A stretch of DNA of 64,000 nt, from the NCBI RefSeq assembly GCF_041538045.1, contig NZ_JBGOSE010000016.1:8384-72383 (forward strand). Reading direction: 5' to 3'. How positions within the stretch are numbered: the first letter of the stretch is position 1; every line of letters starts with the position of its first letter. This DNA is from Aliiglaciecola sp041538045. GTDB taxonomy: Bacteria > Pseudomonadota > Gammaproteobacteria > Enterobacterales > Alteromonadaceae. Below the pieces are notes generated by a model. It had not been told where the DNA came from. It saw nothing but the letters and a program-made list of their open reading frames with translations, and ran no database searches. This document shows, piece by piece, positions 34,758 through 44,081 of this stretch. The translations under genes were made by a program, and so were the position numbers.

Positions 34758-35064
34758 TACAAGTGGATGATTTAGCTCCGCGAGTTGATTTGGAATTTTC
34801 ATGGCCTAAAGGCCAAGCTACAGGTTTGGTTATATTAATGTTCCCTGTAGGTGAGTGCTTTAGCCTCGCGAATTGGATTTGATATTTCCACGGCCTAAAG
34901 GTCAAGCTACAGGGTTTTGTTATATTGATCCCCTGTAGGCGGGTGCTTTAGCCCCGCAAATTGGATTTGATATTTTCATGGCCTGAAGGCCAGGCTACAG
35001 GGTTATGTTATATTGATGCCCTGTAGGCGGGTGCTTTAGCCCCGCGAATTGGATTTGATATTTT
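34758..35064. repeat. Palindromic interspersed repeat, cluster A (~3.5 tandem units of ~89 bp)
   Basis: Units start near 34800, 34889 and 34978, preceded by a decayed half unit. Each unit carries three nested inverted repeats: GGCCTAAAGGCC, CTACAGGG...CCCTGTAG and CGGGTGCTTTAGCCCCG, joined by AATTGGATTTGATATTTTC. The cluster abuts the 3' end of the DUF4097 gene. Copies with the same parts occur at 35958 and 41044. Confidence 0.9.
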
Positions 35065-35074
35065 AAAGACAAGA

Positions 35075-35860
35075 TTACAATTTTTTGATGGATACGCTGC
35101 CACCACTGGTATGTAATTCTAAGGTGGGGCCACCGCCATTTATTTCGCCACGGATAGATTGCTTTTTAACCCTACCATCCACATCGAAATCCGAACGTAC
35201 TCGTCCGCCACTCGTAGAAGCATCAATATCAATAGCTACAGTATCGAGTAAGTATGCAGTAATAGAACCACCAGAGGTTGATAACTCCGCATTTTTATTG
35301 GGTTGCTTAGTCATAGTCACACGAATGCTTCCGCCGGAGGTATGAGCATCTATTTCACCATTAATTTCTTTGGTTTTGATAGATCCACCCGAGGTTTTTA
35401 ACAACACATCACCGCTAATATTACCTACATTAATATGGCCACCTGATGAGTGTGCATCAATATCTCCAATGAGATCATCTATTTCTATAGAGCCACCAGA
35501 GGTATGTAACTCCAAGTCAAAGTTTTTAGGCAGTGTAATCCGATATTCAGCACGAATATCCCTGTTCCAGCCCCACTTTTTAATATTAGCCATTTTCCCC
35601 AAAACGTGAACATTATTATCTTGTTCTTTAAAGGTCACTTCTAATTCATCACCATCATCACCTTTAATCTCCACCTCCAAAAGTACAGTGTCTTTATTAT
35701 GGCTTACAATAACTAAACGCCCCACATCAGTACGAAGGAATAGTTTGCCACCACTTTCCACATCAATACTTTCATTGATGGTTCTAGCGGACAGATTGAA
35801 ACTCATTAGCAATAATAACGTCGATAAAAGTGTCAGTATTTTAGGATTATTGGTAAACAT
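35075..35860 (-). CDS. Secreted DUF4097-family beta-strand repeat protein
   Basis: 261 aa with a signal peptide (residues 1 to ~25, ending LSA before RTINESIDVE) and AGAGAG as ribosome site. From residue ~110 on it is built of repeated short beta-strand units with the recurring phrase HTSGGSI / KTSGGSI / STSGGSI, at least six times, as in DUF4097 (putative adhesin-like beta-helix) proteins. It is likely periplasmic or surface-exposed; function is not established. It is isolated, with palindromic-repeat clusters on both sides. Confidence 0.87.
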   Translation of the reverse strand: MFTNNPKILTLLSTLLLLMSFNLSARTINESIDVESGGKLFLRTDVGRLVIVSHNKDTVLLEVEIKGDDGDELEVTFKEQDNNVHVLGKMANIKKWGWNRDIRAEYRITLPKNFDLELHTSGGSIEIDDLIGDIDAHSSGGHINVGNISGDVLLKTSGGSIKTKEINGEIDAHTSGGSIRVTMTKQPNKNAELSTSGGSITAYLLDTVAIDIDASTSGGRVRSDFDVDGRVKKQSIRGEINGGGPTLELHTSGGSVSIKKL

Positions 35861-35957
35861 AGGGCTCTCTAATATTGGTTTGCTTAGGTAGTGAGTCGCA
35901 ATCTATGATTAAAAGGTTTAAATAATAGAATAAATATGGTTATAACCTTTATATTTC

Positions 35958-36148
35958 CATGGCCTAAAGGCCAGGCTACAGGGTTCTGTTATATTGATGC
36001 CCTGTAGGCGGGTGTTTAGCCCCGCGAGTTAGGTTTGATAGGTTCATGGCCTGAAGGCCAGGCTACAAGGTTCTGTTATATTAAGGCCCTGTAGGCGGGT
36101 GCTTTAGCCCCGCAAATAGTATTTATATTTCCATAGGCTGAAGCCCAT
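35958..36148. repeat. Palindromic interspersed repeat, cluster B (~2.3 units)
   Basis: Units at about 35958-36044 and 36045-36128 with the same GGCCTAAAGGCC / CTACAGGG / CGGGTG(C)TTTAGCCCCG parts as cluster A, then a decayed start of a third (GGCTGAAGCC at 36135). It lies between the DUF4097 promoter side and oriC. The piece 35861-35957 shows nothing else. Confidence 0.9.
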
Positions 36149-36219
36149 GTTACAAAAATTCATTAATGATGATGGTAGATCCACCAAAATTCTATGAGAT
36201 AAAATCTCAGGTTTTAATT

Positions 36220-36720
36220 TAAAATCGCGATCAAAGTACTAATATTTCCCATTTTTCGATCTGATCTAAATTAAAAACGATCTTTTTTTGAGGGTAAATC
36301 ACCTCTTTTAGGCTGTGTATAACTTTATGTATAAACCTTGTATATCCTGAGGTTATCAACTGGACAGAAAAATAGAAGATCGCACTTGTGGATAAGATCG
36401 CTATTTATCCACATATTATACGCAATTGATCAACTATTGATCACAGCATACGATCGTAAATAAATAATTGATTTAATTGATAAAAAAATCCTTACTAACA
36501 GATCAAGCCTTGCTTAATAATAATAAAAATAATCTATATAGATAAAGAGATCATAAAAATTAGTGACTAAGAGATCGGCTTAGATCTAACAAAATATTTA
36601 ATTCACAAACCGCAATATTTCTATCCTTGCAGGAATTTTAAGCATTTCTATTTGGATCAAATAAGTATAAAATACGCGCCCTTTTTTTAAATGGCGATCG
36701 ATCCGTTGATCATCAATGTT
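36220..36720. other. oriC: Chromosomal replication origin oriC
   Basis: Immediately upstream of mnmG, the classical location. DnaA boxes: TGTGTATAA (36314-36322), TGTGGATAA (36387-36395), TTATCCACA (36405-36413), and a weaker TTATCAACT (36353). GATC occurs 17 times between 36229 and 36711, far above the chance of about 2. Towards mnmG lies a very AT-rich part with minus-strand 13-mer-like elements starting GATCTCTTTAT (36553-36543) and GATCTCTTAGT (36577-36567), like the E. coli unwinding element (GATCTNTTNTTTT). Box order and unwinding side fit the E. coli origin with mnmG on the same flank. Dam methylation and SeqA control are implied by GATC density. Confidence 0.92.
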
Positions 36721-36758
36721 TAAAGTTCATACGCGAGTAAGCGAAATTCGAGGCATTT

Positions 36759-38669
36759 ATGTTTTACCAACAAGAATTTGATGTGATTGTAGTCGGCGGA
36801 GGCCACGCAGGTACTGAAGCTGCTCTTGCTGCTGCGCGTATGGGAGTCAGAACGTTATTGCTTACCCACAATATCGAAACCTTGGGTCAAATGTCCTGTA
36901 ATCCAGCCATAGGCGGGATCGGAAAAGGTCATTTGGTTAAAGAGATCGATGCACTTGGTGGGGCAATGGCCTTAGCTACAGACAAGGCTGGAATTCAATT
37001 TCGTACTCTAAACTCGAGCAAAGGACCTGCAGTTAGAGCAACTCGTGCTCAAGCCGATCGATCTCTATATCGTTTAGCAATACGATCTACCCTTGAACAC
37101 CAAGAAAATCTTACTATTTTTCAACAATCTTGTGATGATCTAATCGTTGAAAATGATCGTGTAACCGGCGTAGTCACCCAAATGGGCTTAAAATTTAAAG
37201 CCAAAACTGTAGTGTTAACCGTGGGCACTTTTTTGGGTGGAACCATTCATATTGGAATGGAAAATTACAAAGGTGGAAGAGCTGGCGACCCCCCTTCGAT
37301 CGCTTTAGCGGATCGGTTACGAGCTTTACCTTTTAGAGTCGATCGCCTTAAAACCGGTACTCCTGCTCGTTTAGATTCTCGCACCCTAAACTATGATGCA
37401 ATGCAAGAACAGCCTGGTGATACGCCACTACCCGTAGTTTCTTTCATGGGAAAAGTAGAAGACCATCCACGCCAAATTTCTTGTTACATCACCCATACAA
37501 ATGAAAAAACCCACGATATTATTCGTGGCGGTTTAGATCGTTCTCCCATGTATACCGGTGTGATCGAAGGTATTGGGCCAAGATACTGCCCTTCTATTGA
37601 AGATAAAATTAATCGCTTTGCAGATAAAAATTCCCATCAAATATTTGTTGAGCCAGAAGGTCTAAATAGCATTGAGATCTACCCTAATGGAATTTCCACC
37701 AGCTTGCCATTTGATGTGCAATTTGATCTGGTGCGATCAATTAAAGGGTTTGAAAACGCGCATATTATTCGTCCTGGTTATGCTATCGAGTACGACTTTT
37801 TTGATCCCCGCGATTTAAAACAATCTTTGGAAACCAAATTTATCCAAGGTCTATTTTTCGCCGGGCAAATAAATGGTACTACCGGTTATGAAGAAGCTGG
37901 GGCACAAGGTTTGCTTGCTGGCGCCAATGCTGCATTGCAAGTACAAGAAAAAGACTCGCTTATTTTGCGCCGCGATGAAGCTTATGCGGGTGTGCTAATT
38001 GACGATCTTGCCACCATGGGAACCAAAGAACCTTACAGAATGTTCACCAGCCGTGCTGAATATCGTTTATTGTTAAGAGAAGACAATGCCGATGTTCGTT
38101 TGACTGCCAAAGGGCGTGAAGTTGGCCTAGTTGATGATGTTCGTTGGGCTGCCTTTAATCAAAAAATGGAAGCTATTGAACAAGAGAAACAGCGTCTCAA
38201 GAGTACTTGGATACACCCCAATCATGCTGCTACTGAAACCTTGAACCCATTATTGAAAAATCCAGTGAGTCGAGAGCATTCCTTGGAAGATTTGATCCGT
38301 CGACCTGAAATGACCTATCAAAAATTGATGAAGATTGAAGGTTTAGGCCCGGCTTTGGAAAATCCACAAGCGGCAGAACAGGTTGAAATTCAAATTAAAT
38401 ATGCGGGTTACATCGAACGCCAAAAAGATGAAATCGCCAAAAGTTTACGCCATGAAAACACTTTGTTACCCATGGATTTCGATTACAGTACTATTTCCGG
38501 CTTATCCAACGAGGTTGTTGCTAAGTTAACGGAAACGCGACCTGAAACTATTGGTAAAGCGACCCGTATATCCGGAATTACCCCAGCGGCAATTTCACTA
38601 TTATTAGTCCATTTGAAAAAACAAGGCTTGTTGCGCAAAGACAATAACAGCAACCTGCAAAGCGCCTAA
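36759..38669 (+). CDS. mnmG: tRNA uridine 5-carboxymethylaminomethyl modification enzyme MnmG (GidA)
   Basis: 636 aa. It has an N-terminal FAD-binding GGGHAGTEAALAAARMG near residue 13, the family signatures SCNPAIGGIGKGHLVKEIDALGG and GQINGTTGYEEAGAQGLLAG, and a C-terminal helical MnmE-binding domain. With MnmE it adds the cmnm5 group to U34. It is transcribed away from oriC. The first ~580 bp are still rich in GATC sites (about ten between 36917 and 37341). Confidence 0.98.
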   Translation: MFYQQEFDVIVVGGGHAGTEAALAAARMGVRTLLLTHNIETLGQMSCNPAIGGIGKGHLVKEIDALGGAMALATDKAGIQFRTLNSSKGPAVRATRAQADRSLYRLAIRSTLEHQENLTIFQQSCDDLIVENDRVTGVVTQMGLKFKAKTVVLTVGTFLGGTIHIGMENYKGGRAGDPPSIALADRLRALPFRVDRLKTGTPARLDSRTLNYDAMQEQPGDTPLPVVSFMGKVEDHPRQISCYITHTNEKTHDIIRGGLDRSPMYTGVIEGIGPRYCPSIEDKINRFADKNSHQIFVEPEGLNSIEIYPNGISTSLPFDVQFDLVRSIKGFENAHIIRPGYAIEYDFFDPRDLKQSLETKFIQGLFFAGQINGTTGYEEAGAQGLLAGANAALQVQEKDSLILRRDEAYAGVLIDDLATMGTKEPYRMFTSRAEYRLLLREDNADVRLTAKGREVGLVDDVRWAAFNQKMEAIEQEKQRLKSTWIHPNHAATETLNPLLKNPVSREHSLEDLIRRPEMTYQKLMKIEGLGPALENPQAAEQVEIQIKYAGYIERQKDEIAKSLRHENTLLPMDFDYSTISGLSNEVVAKLTETRPETIGKATRISGITPAAISLLLVHLKKQGLLRKDNNSNLQSA

Positions 38670-39310
38670 TGAACGAACTTAAAAGTAGTTTATTGTTAGC
38701 CTTTGACCGTGCCGTACAACCTTTATTAATAGAGGTTAATGAACAACAACGGCAAAGCTTGGTGGATTTTGTGCTACTGATGAACAAGTGGAATAAAGCT
38801 TATAATTTGACATCAGTACGGGATCCACAACAAATGTTAATCAAACATATTGTTGATTCCATCGTGGTAGCGCCTCACTTAGACCGAAATCACTATATTG
38901 ATGTGGGAACAGGACCAGGCTTACCCGGTGTCCCTTTATCGATAATGCATCCTGATAAACATTTTGTTTTATTGGATAGTTTAGGTAAACGAGTTCGCTT
39001 TATGAAACAAGCAGCGTTCGAGTTAGATTTAAAAAATATAGAGCCTGTTCAATCCCGTGTAGAGCAGTATTCCAGTGATACTCCACTGGATGGGGTATTG
39101 AGTCGAGCATTTGCATCGATAAAAGATATGTTGCACTGGTGCCAACATCTGGTAGATTCACAAGGTGAATTTCTTGCATTGAAAGGTCAATATCCAGAAC
39201 AAGAAATAGCGCTTCTACCTGAGGGATTTGAAGTGTTAGAATCTATTAAGTTAGATATTCCAGTACTTGAAGGCGAACGTCATCTGATAAAAATCAGAAA
39301 AGTTAGTTAG
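38669..39310 (+). CDS. rsmG: 16S rRNA m7G527 methyltransferase RsmG
   Basis: 213 aa. Its ATG overlaps the last base of the mnmG stop (TAATG), so the pair is coupled. SAM-binding Rossmann fold with YIDVGTGPGLPGVPLSI near residue 72 and the family phrase MNKWNKAYNLTSVRDPQQML upstream. It methylates G527 of 16S rRNA, the position linked to streptomycin sensitivity. It is in the mnmG-rsmG-parA-parB order common in proteobacteria. Confidence 0.96.
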   Translation: MNELKSSLLLAFDRAVQPLLIEVNEQQRQSLVDFVLLMNKWNKAYNLTSVRDPQQMLIKHIVDSIVVAPHLDRNHYIDVGTGPGLPGVPLSIMHPDKHFVLLDSLGKRVRFMKQAAFELDLKNIEPVQSRVEQYSSDTPLDGVLSRAFASIKDMLHWCQHLVDSQGEFLALKGQYPEQEIALLPEGFEVLESIKLDIPVLEGERHLIKIRKVS

Positions 39311-39361
39311 TGCCTACTACTTTAATCAATACCTAAATTTAAAGAAAAACGGACGGGAAAG

Positions 39362-40147
39362 TTGGCTAAGGTCATTGCAATAGCAAATCAAAAAGGTGGC
39401 GTTGGAAAAACGACTACAGCAGTTAATGTTGCAGCGTCAATGGCGGCTACTAAGCGAAAAGTGCTATTGATCGACTTAGATCCCCAGGGTAATGCAACTA
39501 TGGGAAGTGGCATCGACAAATATGAAGTTGATTCCACTTGTTACGAACTGCTGATTGAAGATAAGCCTGCATCTGAAGTGATCATCACTGAAACGTCTGG
39601 TAAATACGATTTAATTGCCGGAAATAGTGATGTAACGGCTGCAGAAATCAAATTGATGGAAGTGTTCGCCAGAGAGCTGCGTCTGCGCAATGCATTAGCA
39701 CCTGTGCGTGATTACTACGATTATATTTTTATTGATTGCCCACCATCGTTAAGTCAGTTAACTGTAAATGCCATGGCAGCTGCCGATTCGGTGCTGGTTC
39801 CCATGCAATGTGAATATTATGCATTGGAAGGGTTAACCGCGTTAATGGATACGATTAAAAAGTTAGCATCGGTGGTAAATCCTGATTTAAAAATTGAGGG
39901 TGTGCTACGAACTATGTATGATCCTCGAAATCGCTTGGCCAATGATGTATCAGAACAACTCAAACGACATTTTGGTGAACAAGTTTACCGCACCGTTATT
40001 CCCCGCAATGTGAGATTGGCAGAAGCACCAAGTTTTGGTGCACCAGCCATGTATTACGATAAATCTTCTACGGGAGCGAAAGCCTATTTGGCATTGGCCG
40101 GAGAAATATTGCGCCGTCGTAATAAGATCTTAAAAGAAGCTAGTTAA
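39362..40147 (+). CDS. parA: Chromosome partitioning ATPase ParA (Soj)
   Basis: 261 aa from a TTG start with GGACGGG upstream. Deviant Walker A KGGVGKTTT near residue 11, Walker A' FIDCPPSLSQLT, and the conserved NAEAPSFG-type end (RLAEAPSFGAPAMYYD). It lacks an N-terminal HTH, so it is the chromosomal type. It moves ParB-parS complexes. parB follows after 20 bp. Its substrate sites are the parS motifs inside recF. Confidence 0.97.
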   Translation: MAKVIAIANQKGGVGKTTTAVNVAASMAATKRKVLLIDLDPQGNATMGSGIDKYEVDSTCYELLIEDKPASEVIITETSGKYDLIAGNSDVTAAEIKLMEVFARELRLRNALAPVRDYYDYIFIDCPPSLSQLTVNAMAAADSVLVPMQCEYYALEGLTALMDTIKKLASVVNPDLKIEGVLRTMYDPRNRLANDVSEQLKRHFGEQVYRTVIPRNVRLAEAPSFGAPAMYYDKSSTGAKAYLALAGEILRRRNKILKEAS

Positions 40148-40167
40148 GAAAAAGGTTAATAGTTGAC

Positions 40168-41031
40168 ATGTCGACGAAAAAAAGAGGATTAGGCAGAGGA
40201 TTGGACGCATTGTTGGCTACCAGCAGTGCCAAGCAAGAATCGGAAGTTTCTGAGCGCAGCAGTGAATTGCAAAAACTACCTATTGAGTTTTTACAAGCTG
40301 GAAAATACCAACCTCGTAAAGATATGTCTCCTGAAGCATTAGATGATTTAGCCTCATCAATTCATTCTCAAGGTATTATTCAACCCATAGTGGTTCGCAA
40401 AATTAGCGAAGATAAATACGAAATTATTGCCGGAGAACGTCGCTGGCGAGCATCCCAATTAGCTAAGCTTGATGTGGTTCCTTGTATTATTAAGAATGTG
40501 CCGGATGAAGCGGCAGTCGCCATTGCATTGATTGAAAATATTCAGCGTGAAGATTTAAATGCCATGGAAGAAGCTCAGGCCCTTGATCGGTTAATGACCG
40601 AATTCGAACTTACTCACCAAGAAGTTGCTGAAGCGGTTGGCAAATCCAGAACCACAGTAACTAACCTCTTACGTCTGAATAATTTAAATGAAGATGTAAA
40701 ATTATTATTAGAGTACGGTGATATTGAAATGGGTCATGCCCGTGCATTATTAGCTTTACAAGGTGATATGCAAACCGAAGCGGCACAAACAGTGTCGGGC
40801 AAAGGTTTAACCGTCCGTGATACCGAAAGTTTAGTGCGTAAATTCCTAGAACCGCCAAAAGAAAAGGTTGAGCAAAAAGTCGATCCCGATGTTCAGCGCT
40901 TAGAAAATCAATTGTCAGATAATTTAGGTGCGCCTGTGAGCATAGCCCACAATGCCAAAGGAAAAGGCAAGGTCACCATCAATTTTTCAAGTTTAGATGA
41001 ATTAGATGGGATTTTAAGTCACATCAAATAA
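40168..41031 (+). CDS. parB: Chromosome partitioning protein ParB (Spo0J)
   Basis: 287 aa. Starts KKRGLGRGLDALLA. It has the ParB/Srx-like CTPase core with GERRWRASQLA, the ENIQREDLNAMEEAQA segment, the helix-turn-helix THQEVAEAVGKSRTTVTNLLRL, and a C-terminal dimerisation part. It loads at parS and spreads. Chromosome-type by location and length. Confidence 0.97.
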   Translation: MSTKKRGLGRGLDALLATSSAKQESEVSERSSELQKLPIEFLQAGKYQPRKDMSPEALDDLASSIHSQGIIQPIVVRKISEDKYEIIAGERRWRASQLAKLDVVPCIIKNVPDEAAVAIALIENIQREDLNAMEEAQALDRLMTEFELTHQEVAEAVGKSRTTVTNLLRLNNLNEDVKLLLEYGDIEMGHARALLALQGDMQTEAAQTVSGKGLTVRDTESLVRKFLEPPKEKVEQKVDPDVQRLENQLSDNLGAPVSIAHNAKGKGKVTINFSSLDELDGILSHIK

Positions 41032-41043
41032 AACAATAAATTC

Positions 41044-41172
41044 GTAGGTGGGTGCTTTAGCCCCGCGAGTTAGGTTGAATATTTCCATGGCCTAAAGGCC
41101 AAGCTACAGGTTTAGTTATAATGATGTTTTTCTGTAGGTGGGTGCTTTAGCCCCGCGAATGGGTTAGCTATT
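41044..41172. repeat. Palindromic interspersed repeat, cluster C (~1.5 units)
   Basis: GTAGGTGGGTGCTTTAGCCCCGCGAG occurs at 41044 and again at 41136, separated by GGCCTAAAGGCCAAGCTACAGG. It has the same parts and order as clusters A and B. It sits right after parB. The following 41173-41368 holds no recognised gene. Confidence 0.88.
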
Positions 41173-41368
41173 TAAAATTTAATTCTTAAATGGTGATAAA
41201 ACCACCCAAGTACTAGGCAACATATTTAAAACTGTACAAAGTCCCTAAATTCTCCTACCAAAGTGTTATTTAAAACCTTAAAAAGCTGGGTAATATCGGG
41301 GTTTTAGTGTTCAATTTTGTAGCTAACTATGAATTAATACAAATAACACAACAAAACGCGCTTAATGG

Positions 41369-41396
41369 TTGAATATTTGCGATAAAACAGTATAAT
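41369..41396 (+). promoter_or_regulatory. Promoter of the atp operon
   Basis: TTGAAT (41369-41374), 16-bp spacer, perfect TATAAT (41391-41396); the start would be near 41403. Confidence 0.75.
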
Positions 41397-41438
41397 TTTG
41401 GCGCTTTTTGTTGAGGTTTGAACGCGCAGAGGACTAAA

Positions 41439-41834
41439 TTGGCTACTAGCTTAACTACCGAAGGTCGACAGTTGGCTAGAAAAGTACTTTTTATTCAAAG
41501 TATTATCGCCATTTTAAGTTCCATATTTTTTGCGATTTTCAAGGGCCAAAATAGCGGGATTTCAGCTTTTTACGGTGGTATTACCTGTTTAATTCCGGCT
41601 TTTGTTTTTGCTTTTTATGCGTTTAGATATGCCGGTGCCACGCAAAATAAGATGGTAGTACGGAGTTTTAGCAAAGGCAGTAAAATTAAATTCTTTTTGA
41701 CCATCATTTTATTCTCTTTAGCATTCAAATGGTCAGAAGTAGAATTTTTACCGTTATTAGTCACTTATCTGATAACGATGATGGCCCAGTGGCCAATAAT
41801 CAGTTTTTTACATCGCGTTAAGAGTACCGCTTAA
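41439..41834 (+). CDS. atpI: ATP synthase assembly protein AtpI (subunit I)
   Basis: 131 aa from TTG 41439, chosen because AGAGGA lies 5 bases upstream; an in-frame TTG at 41418 has its GAGG too close. Four hydrophobic segments (VLFIQSIIAILSSIFFAIF, FYGGITCLIPAFVFAFYAF, IKFFLTIILFSLAF, LLVTYLITMMAQWPIISFL) give the four-helix AtpI profile. AtpI is thought to help c-ring assembly. First gene of the operon. Confidence 0.88.
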   Translation: MATSLTTEGRQLARKVLFIQSIIAILSSIFFAIFKGQNSGISAFYGGITCLIPAFVFAFYAFRYAGATQNKMVVRSFSKGSKIKFFLTIILFSLAFKWSEVEFLPLLVTYLITMMAQWPIISFLHRVKSTA

Positions 41835-41891
41835 AGGAATCTAACGAGATGGAATACCAGTATCTTTAACTTTTACAATTTGGATGGAAAA

Positions 41892-42704
41892 ATGGCAGGA
41901 TCGGGTGGCGAACTAACCATTAGTGGTTATATTCAGCACCATTTGACTAATGCAGCCGTTGATGTGGGGTCTATGACTTTTCACGTTGATACGCTTGCTT
42001 GGTCAGTGGTTCTTGGATTGGTGTTTATTTTAAGTTTTCGTGCTGCAGCAAAGAAAGCAACTGTTGGTGTCCCTGGAAAGTGGCAAGCAGCGGTTGAAAT
42101 CATTGTTGAATTTGTAGCAGATACAGTCAAAAGTACCTATCACGGTAAAAGTCCTTTAATAGCGCCATTAGCACTCACTATATTTGTGTGGGTATTGCTA
42201 ATGAACTTAATGGATTTAATACCCGTTGATTTCTTACCTACTTTGGCTTCTTTAATAGCTGGTGAGTCAATGGATGTCATTGCCGCTGGTGAATCACATA
42301 CCTACATGAAAGTGGTACCTACTACTGATGTAAACATGACTTTCGCATTGTCGATTGGCGTGTTCATTTTGATGATATTTTATTCCATCAAAATCAAAGG
42401 ATTCGGCGGCTTTATGAAGGAGCTGTATGCTCATCCGTTTAACACGCCGTGGTTGTACTGGTTCAACTTTATACTTGAATTAGTATCGTTACTGGCCAAA
42501 CCCTTGTCTTTATCATTGCGTTTGTTCGGTAACCTCTACGCAGGTGAGCTGATATTTATTCTGATTGCAGGAACTATGGGGTTATGGCAATTGCCGTTGC
42601 ACTTCATTTGGGCTGCATTCCACTTGTTGGTCATTCCGTTGCAAGCATTCATATTCATGATGTTAACCATCGTATATTTGAGTCTGGCAAGTGAAGAACA
42701 CTAA
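41892..42704 (+). CDS. atpB: ATP synthase Fo subunit a
   Basis: 270 aa from ATG 41892 (MAGSGGELTISGYIQHHL, the usual N-terminus); an in-frame TTG at 41880 also exists. Multi-helix membrane protein with the proton-channel helix carrying the essential Arg in SLSLRLFGNLYAGELIF, and further conserved residues in FHLLVIPLQAFIFMMLTIVYLSLA. It forms the proton half-channels against the c-ring. Confidence 0.96.
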   Translation: MAGSGGELTISGYIQHHLTNAAVDVGSMTFHVDTLAWSVVLGLVFILSFRAAAKKATVGVPGKWQAAVEIIVEFVADTVKSTYHGKSPLIAPLALTIFVWVLLMNLMDLIPVDFLPTLASLIAGESMDVIAAGESHTYMKVVPTTDVNMTFALSIGVFILMIFYSIKIKGFGGFMKELYAHPFNTPWLYWFNFILELVSLLAKPLSLSLRLFGNLYAGELIFILIAGTMGLWQLPLHFIWAAFHLLVIPLQAFIFMMLTIVYLSLASEEH

Positions 42705-42760
42705 TTTCTAACATTACTATTTTTATTAAACTTTAACTTAAAACACAAAGGTGAAAATCT

Positions 42761-43009
42761 ATGGAAATCTTGGGTAATCTATATATCGCTGTTGGTATTT
42801 TGATTGGTCTATGCGCACTAGGGCCTGCTATTGGCTTTGGTATCTTGGGTGGTAAATTTCTAGAGTCTGCTGCTCGTCAACCAGAACTAGCGCCTACTTT
42901 ACAAGTAAAAATGTTCATCGTAGCAGGTCTTATTGATGCTATCGCGATGATCGGTGTAGCTATCGCACTATTCTTGCTGTTCGTTGAAAGCGCGAAGTTT
43001 GCTGTATAA
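42761..43009 (+). CDS. atpE: ATP synthase Fo subunit c
   Basis: 82 aa, two transmembrane helices joined by the polar loop AARQPEL. The ion-binding carboxylate is an Asp in AGLIDAIAMIGV of helix 2, and helix 1 lacks the Gln of sodium-type rings, so this is a proton-type c subunit. A GTG/AGG-rich leader with AAAGGTG precedes the ATG. Confidence 0.97.
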   Translation: MEILGNLYIAVGILIGLCALGPAIGFGILGGKFLESAARQPELAPTLQVKMFIVAGLIDAIAMIGVAIALFLLFVESAKFAV

Positions 43010-43048
43010 GCACAACAATTGTAATCAACGAATTGAGGAGGAGCGGAC

Positions 43049-43519
43049 TTGAACATCAATGAAACTCTAATTGGCGAACTAGTAGCATTTATATTCTTCG
43101 TGTGGTTCTGCATGAAGTATGTATGGCCCCCTATTATGGGCGCTATCGAAGATCGCCAACAAAAAATTGCTGATGGTCTTGCAGCTTCAGAACGAGGTGA
43201 AAAAGACCTTGAGCTGGCGCAACAAAAAGCCACTGAGCAATTAAAAGAAGCAAAAACTCAAGCAGCTGAAATTATCGAACAGGCCAAAAAGCGTGCAACT
43301 CAAATAGTTGACGAAGAAACGCAGAAAGGCCATACCGAGCGTGAAAAAATTATCGCGCAAGGTCAAACCGAAATTGAAGCAGAACGCAACCGTGTAAAAG
43401 AAGATCTTCGTAAGCAAGTCGCAGTCTTAGCTGTTGCCGGCGCAGAGAAAATCTTGGCGAGAGAAATCGACGCCGCTGCACAAAGTGACATAGTTGAAAA
43501 ACTTGTCGCTGAGCTATAA
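43049..43519 (+). CDS. atpF: ATP synthase Fo subunit b
   Basis: 156 aa from a TTG start with a strong GAGGAGCGG ribosome site, matching the E. coli N-terminus (MN-N-T-IGE-VAFI). One N-terminal membrane helix, then a long charged alpha-helical coiled coil to the end (peripheral stalk dimer). Confidence 0.96.
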   Translation: MNINETLIGELVAFIFFVWFCMKYVWPPIMGAIEDRQQKIADGLAASERGEKDLELAQQKATEQLKEAKTQAAEIIEQAKKRATQIVDEETQKGHTEREKIIAQGQTEIEAERNRVKEDLRKQVAVLAVAGAEKILAREIDAAAQSDIVEKLVAEL

Positions 43520-43533
43520 GGGGCACATGAGCT

Positions 43534-44067
43534 ATGTCTGAATTGACAACTGTTGCTCGCCCTTATGCTAAAGCAGCTTTCGACTATGCGGTTGAGAAGC
43601 AAGCTGTACCACACTGGCAAGAAATGCTGGAGTTTGCAGGTGAAGTAGCGGACAACGAGCAGATGACTAACATCTTATCGAGCGCTATGGCTGCCGAAAA
43701 ACTAGCTGATTTGTTTAACAGCGTGTGCGGTGAACAACTCAACGAAGCGGGTCAAAACCTTATTGGTGTTTTGGCTGAGAATGGACGCTTGAAAGCGCTG
43801 CCTGATATTGCATTGTTGTTTAATCAATACAAAGCTGAATTCGACAAAGAAATAGATGTAGAGGTTACCTCTGCTGTTGAATTGAGTGATAAACAACTGT
43901 CTGAAATCAGCACGTCTCTTGAGACACGTCTTGCACGAAAAGTTAAGCTGAATTGTAACGTCGATACTGCCATTGTAGCCGGAGTCATTATTAAAGCCGG
44001 TGACACAGTAATTGATGGTTCGGTTAGATCAAAACTACACCGTCTATCAGACGTTTTACAATCATAG
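43534..44067 (+). CDS. atpH: ATP synthase F1 subunit delta
   Basis: 177 aa. Starts MSELTTVARPYAKAAFDYAVE with the family helical N-domain that caps the alpha3beta3 head, and ends with DTVIDGSVRSKLHRLSDVL, the C-terminal motif that meets subunit b. It is 14 bp after atpF and 14 bp before atpA. Confidence 0.96.
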   Translation: MSELTTVARPYAKAAFDYAVEKQAVPHWQEMLEFAGEVADNEQMTNILSSAMAAEKLADLFNSVCGEQLNEAGQNLIGVLAENGRLKALPDIALLFNQYKAEFDKEIDVEVTSAVELSDKQLSEISTSLETRLARKVKLNCNVDTAIVAGVIIKAGDTVIDGSVRSKLHRLSDVLQS

Positions 44068-44081
44068 CGGGGAAATAGAGC

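Noticed and set aside
34758..35064. CRISPR-like reading of the ~89-bp units
   Set aside because: The entire unit is conserved, including the parts that would be spacers, and there are no cas genes.
35130..35540. Regular repeats suggesting a CRISPR or tandem DNA array
   Set aside because: They are coding repeats of the DUF4097 beta-strand protein (TSGGSI units); no constant repeat with unique spacers exists.
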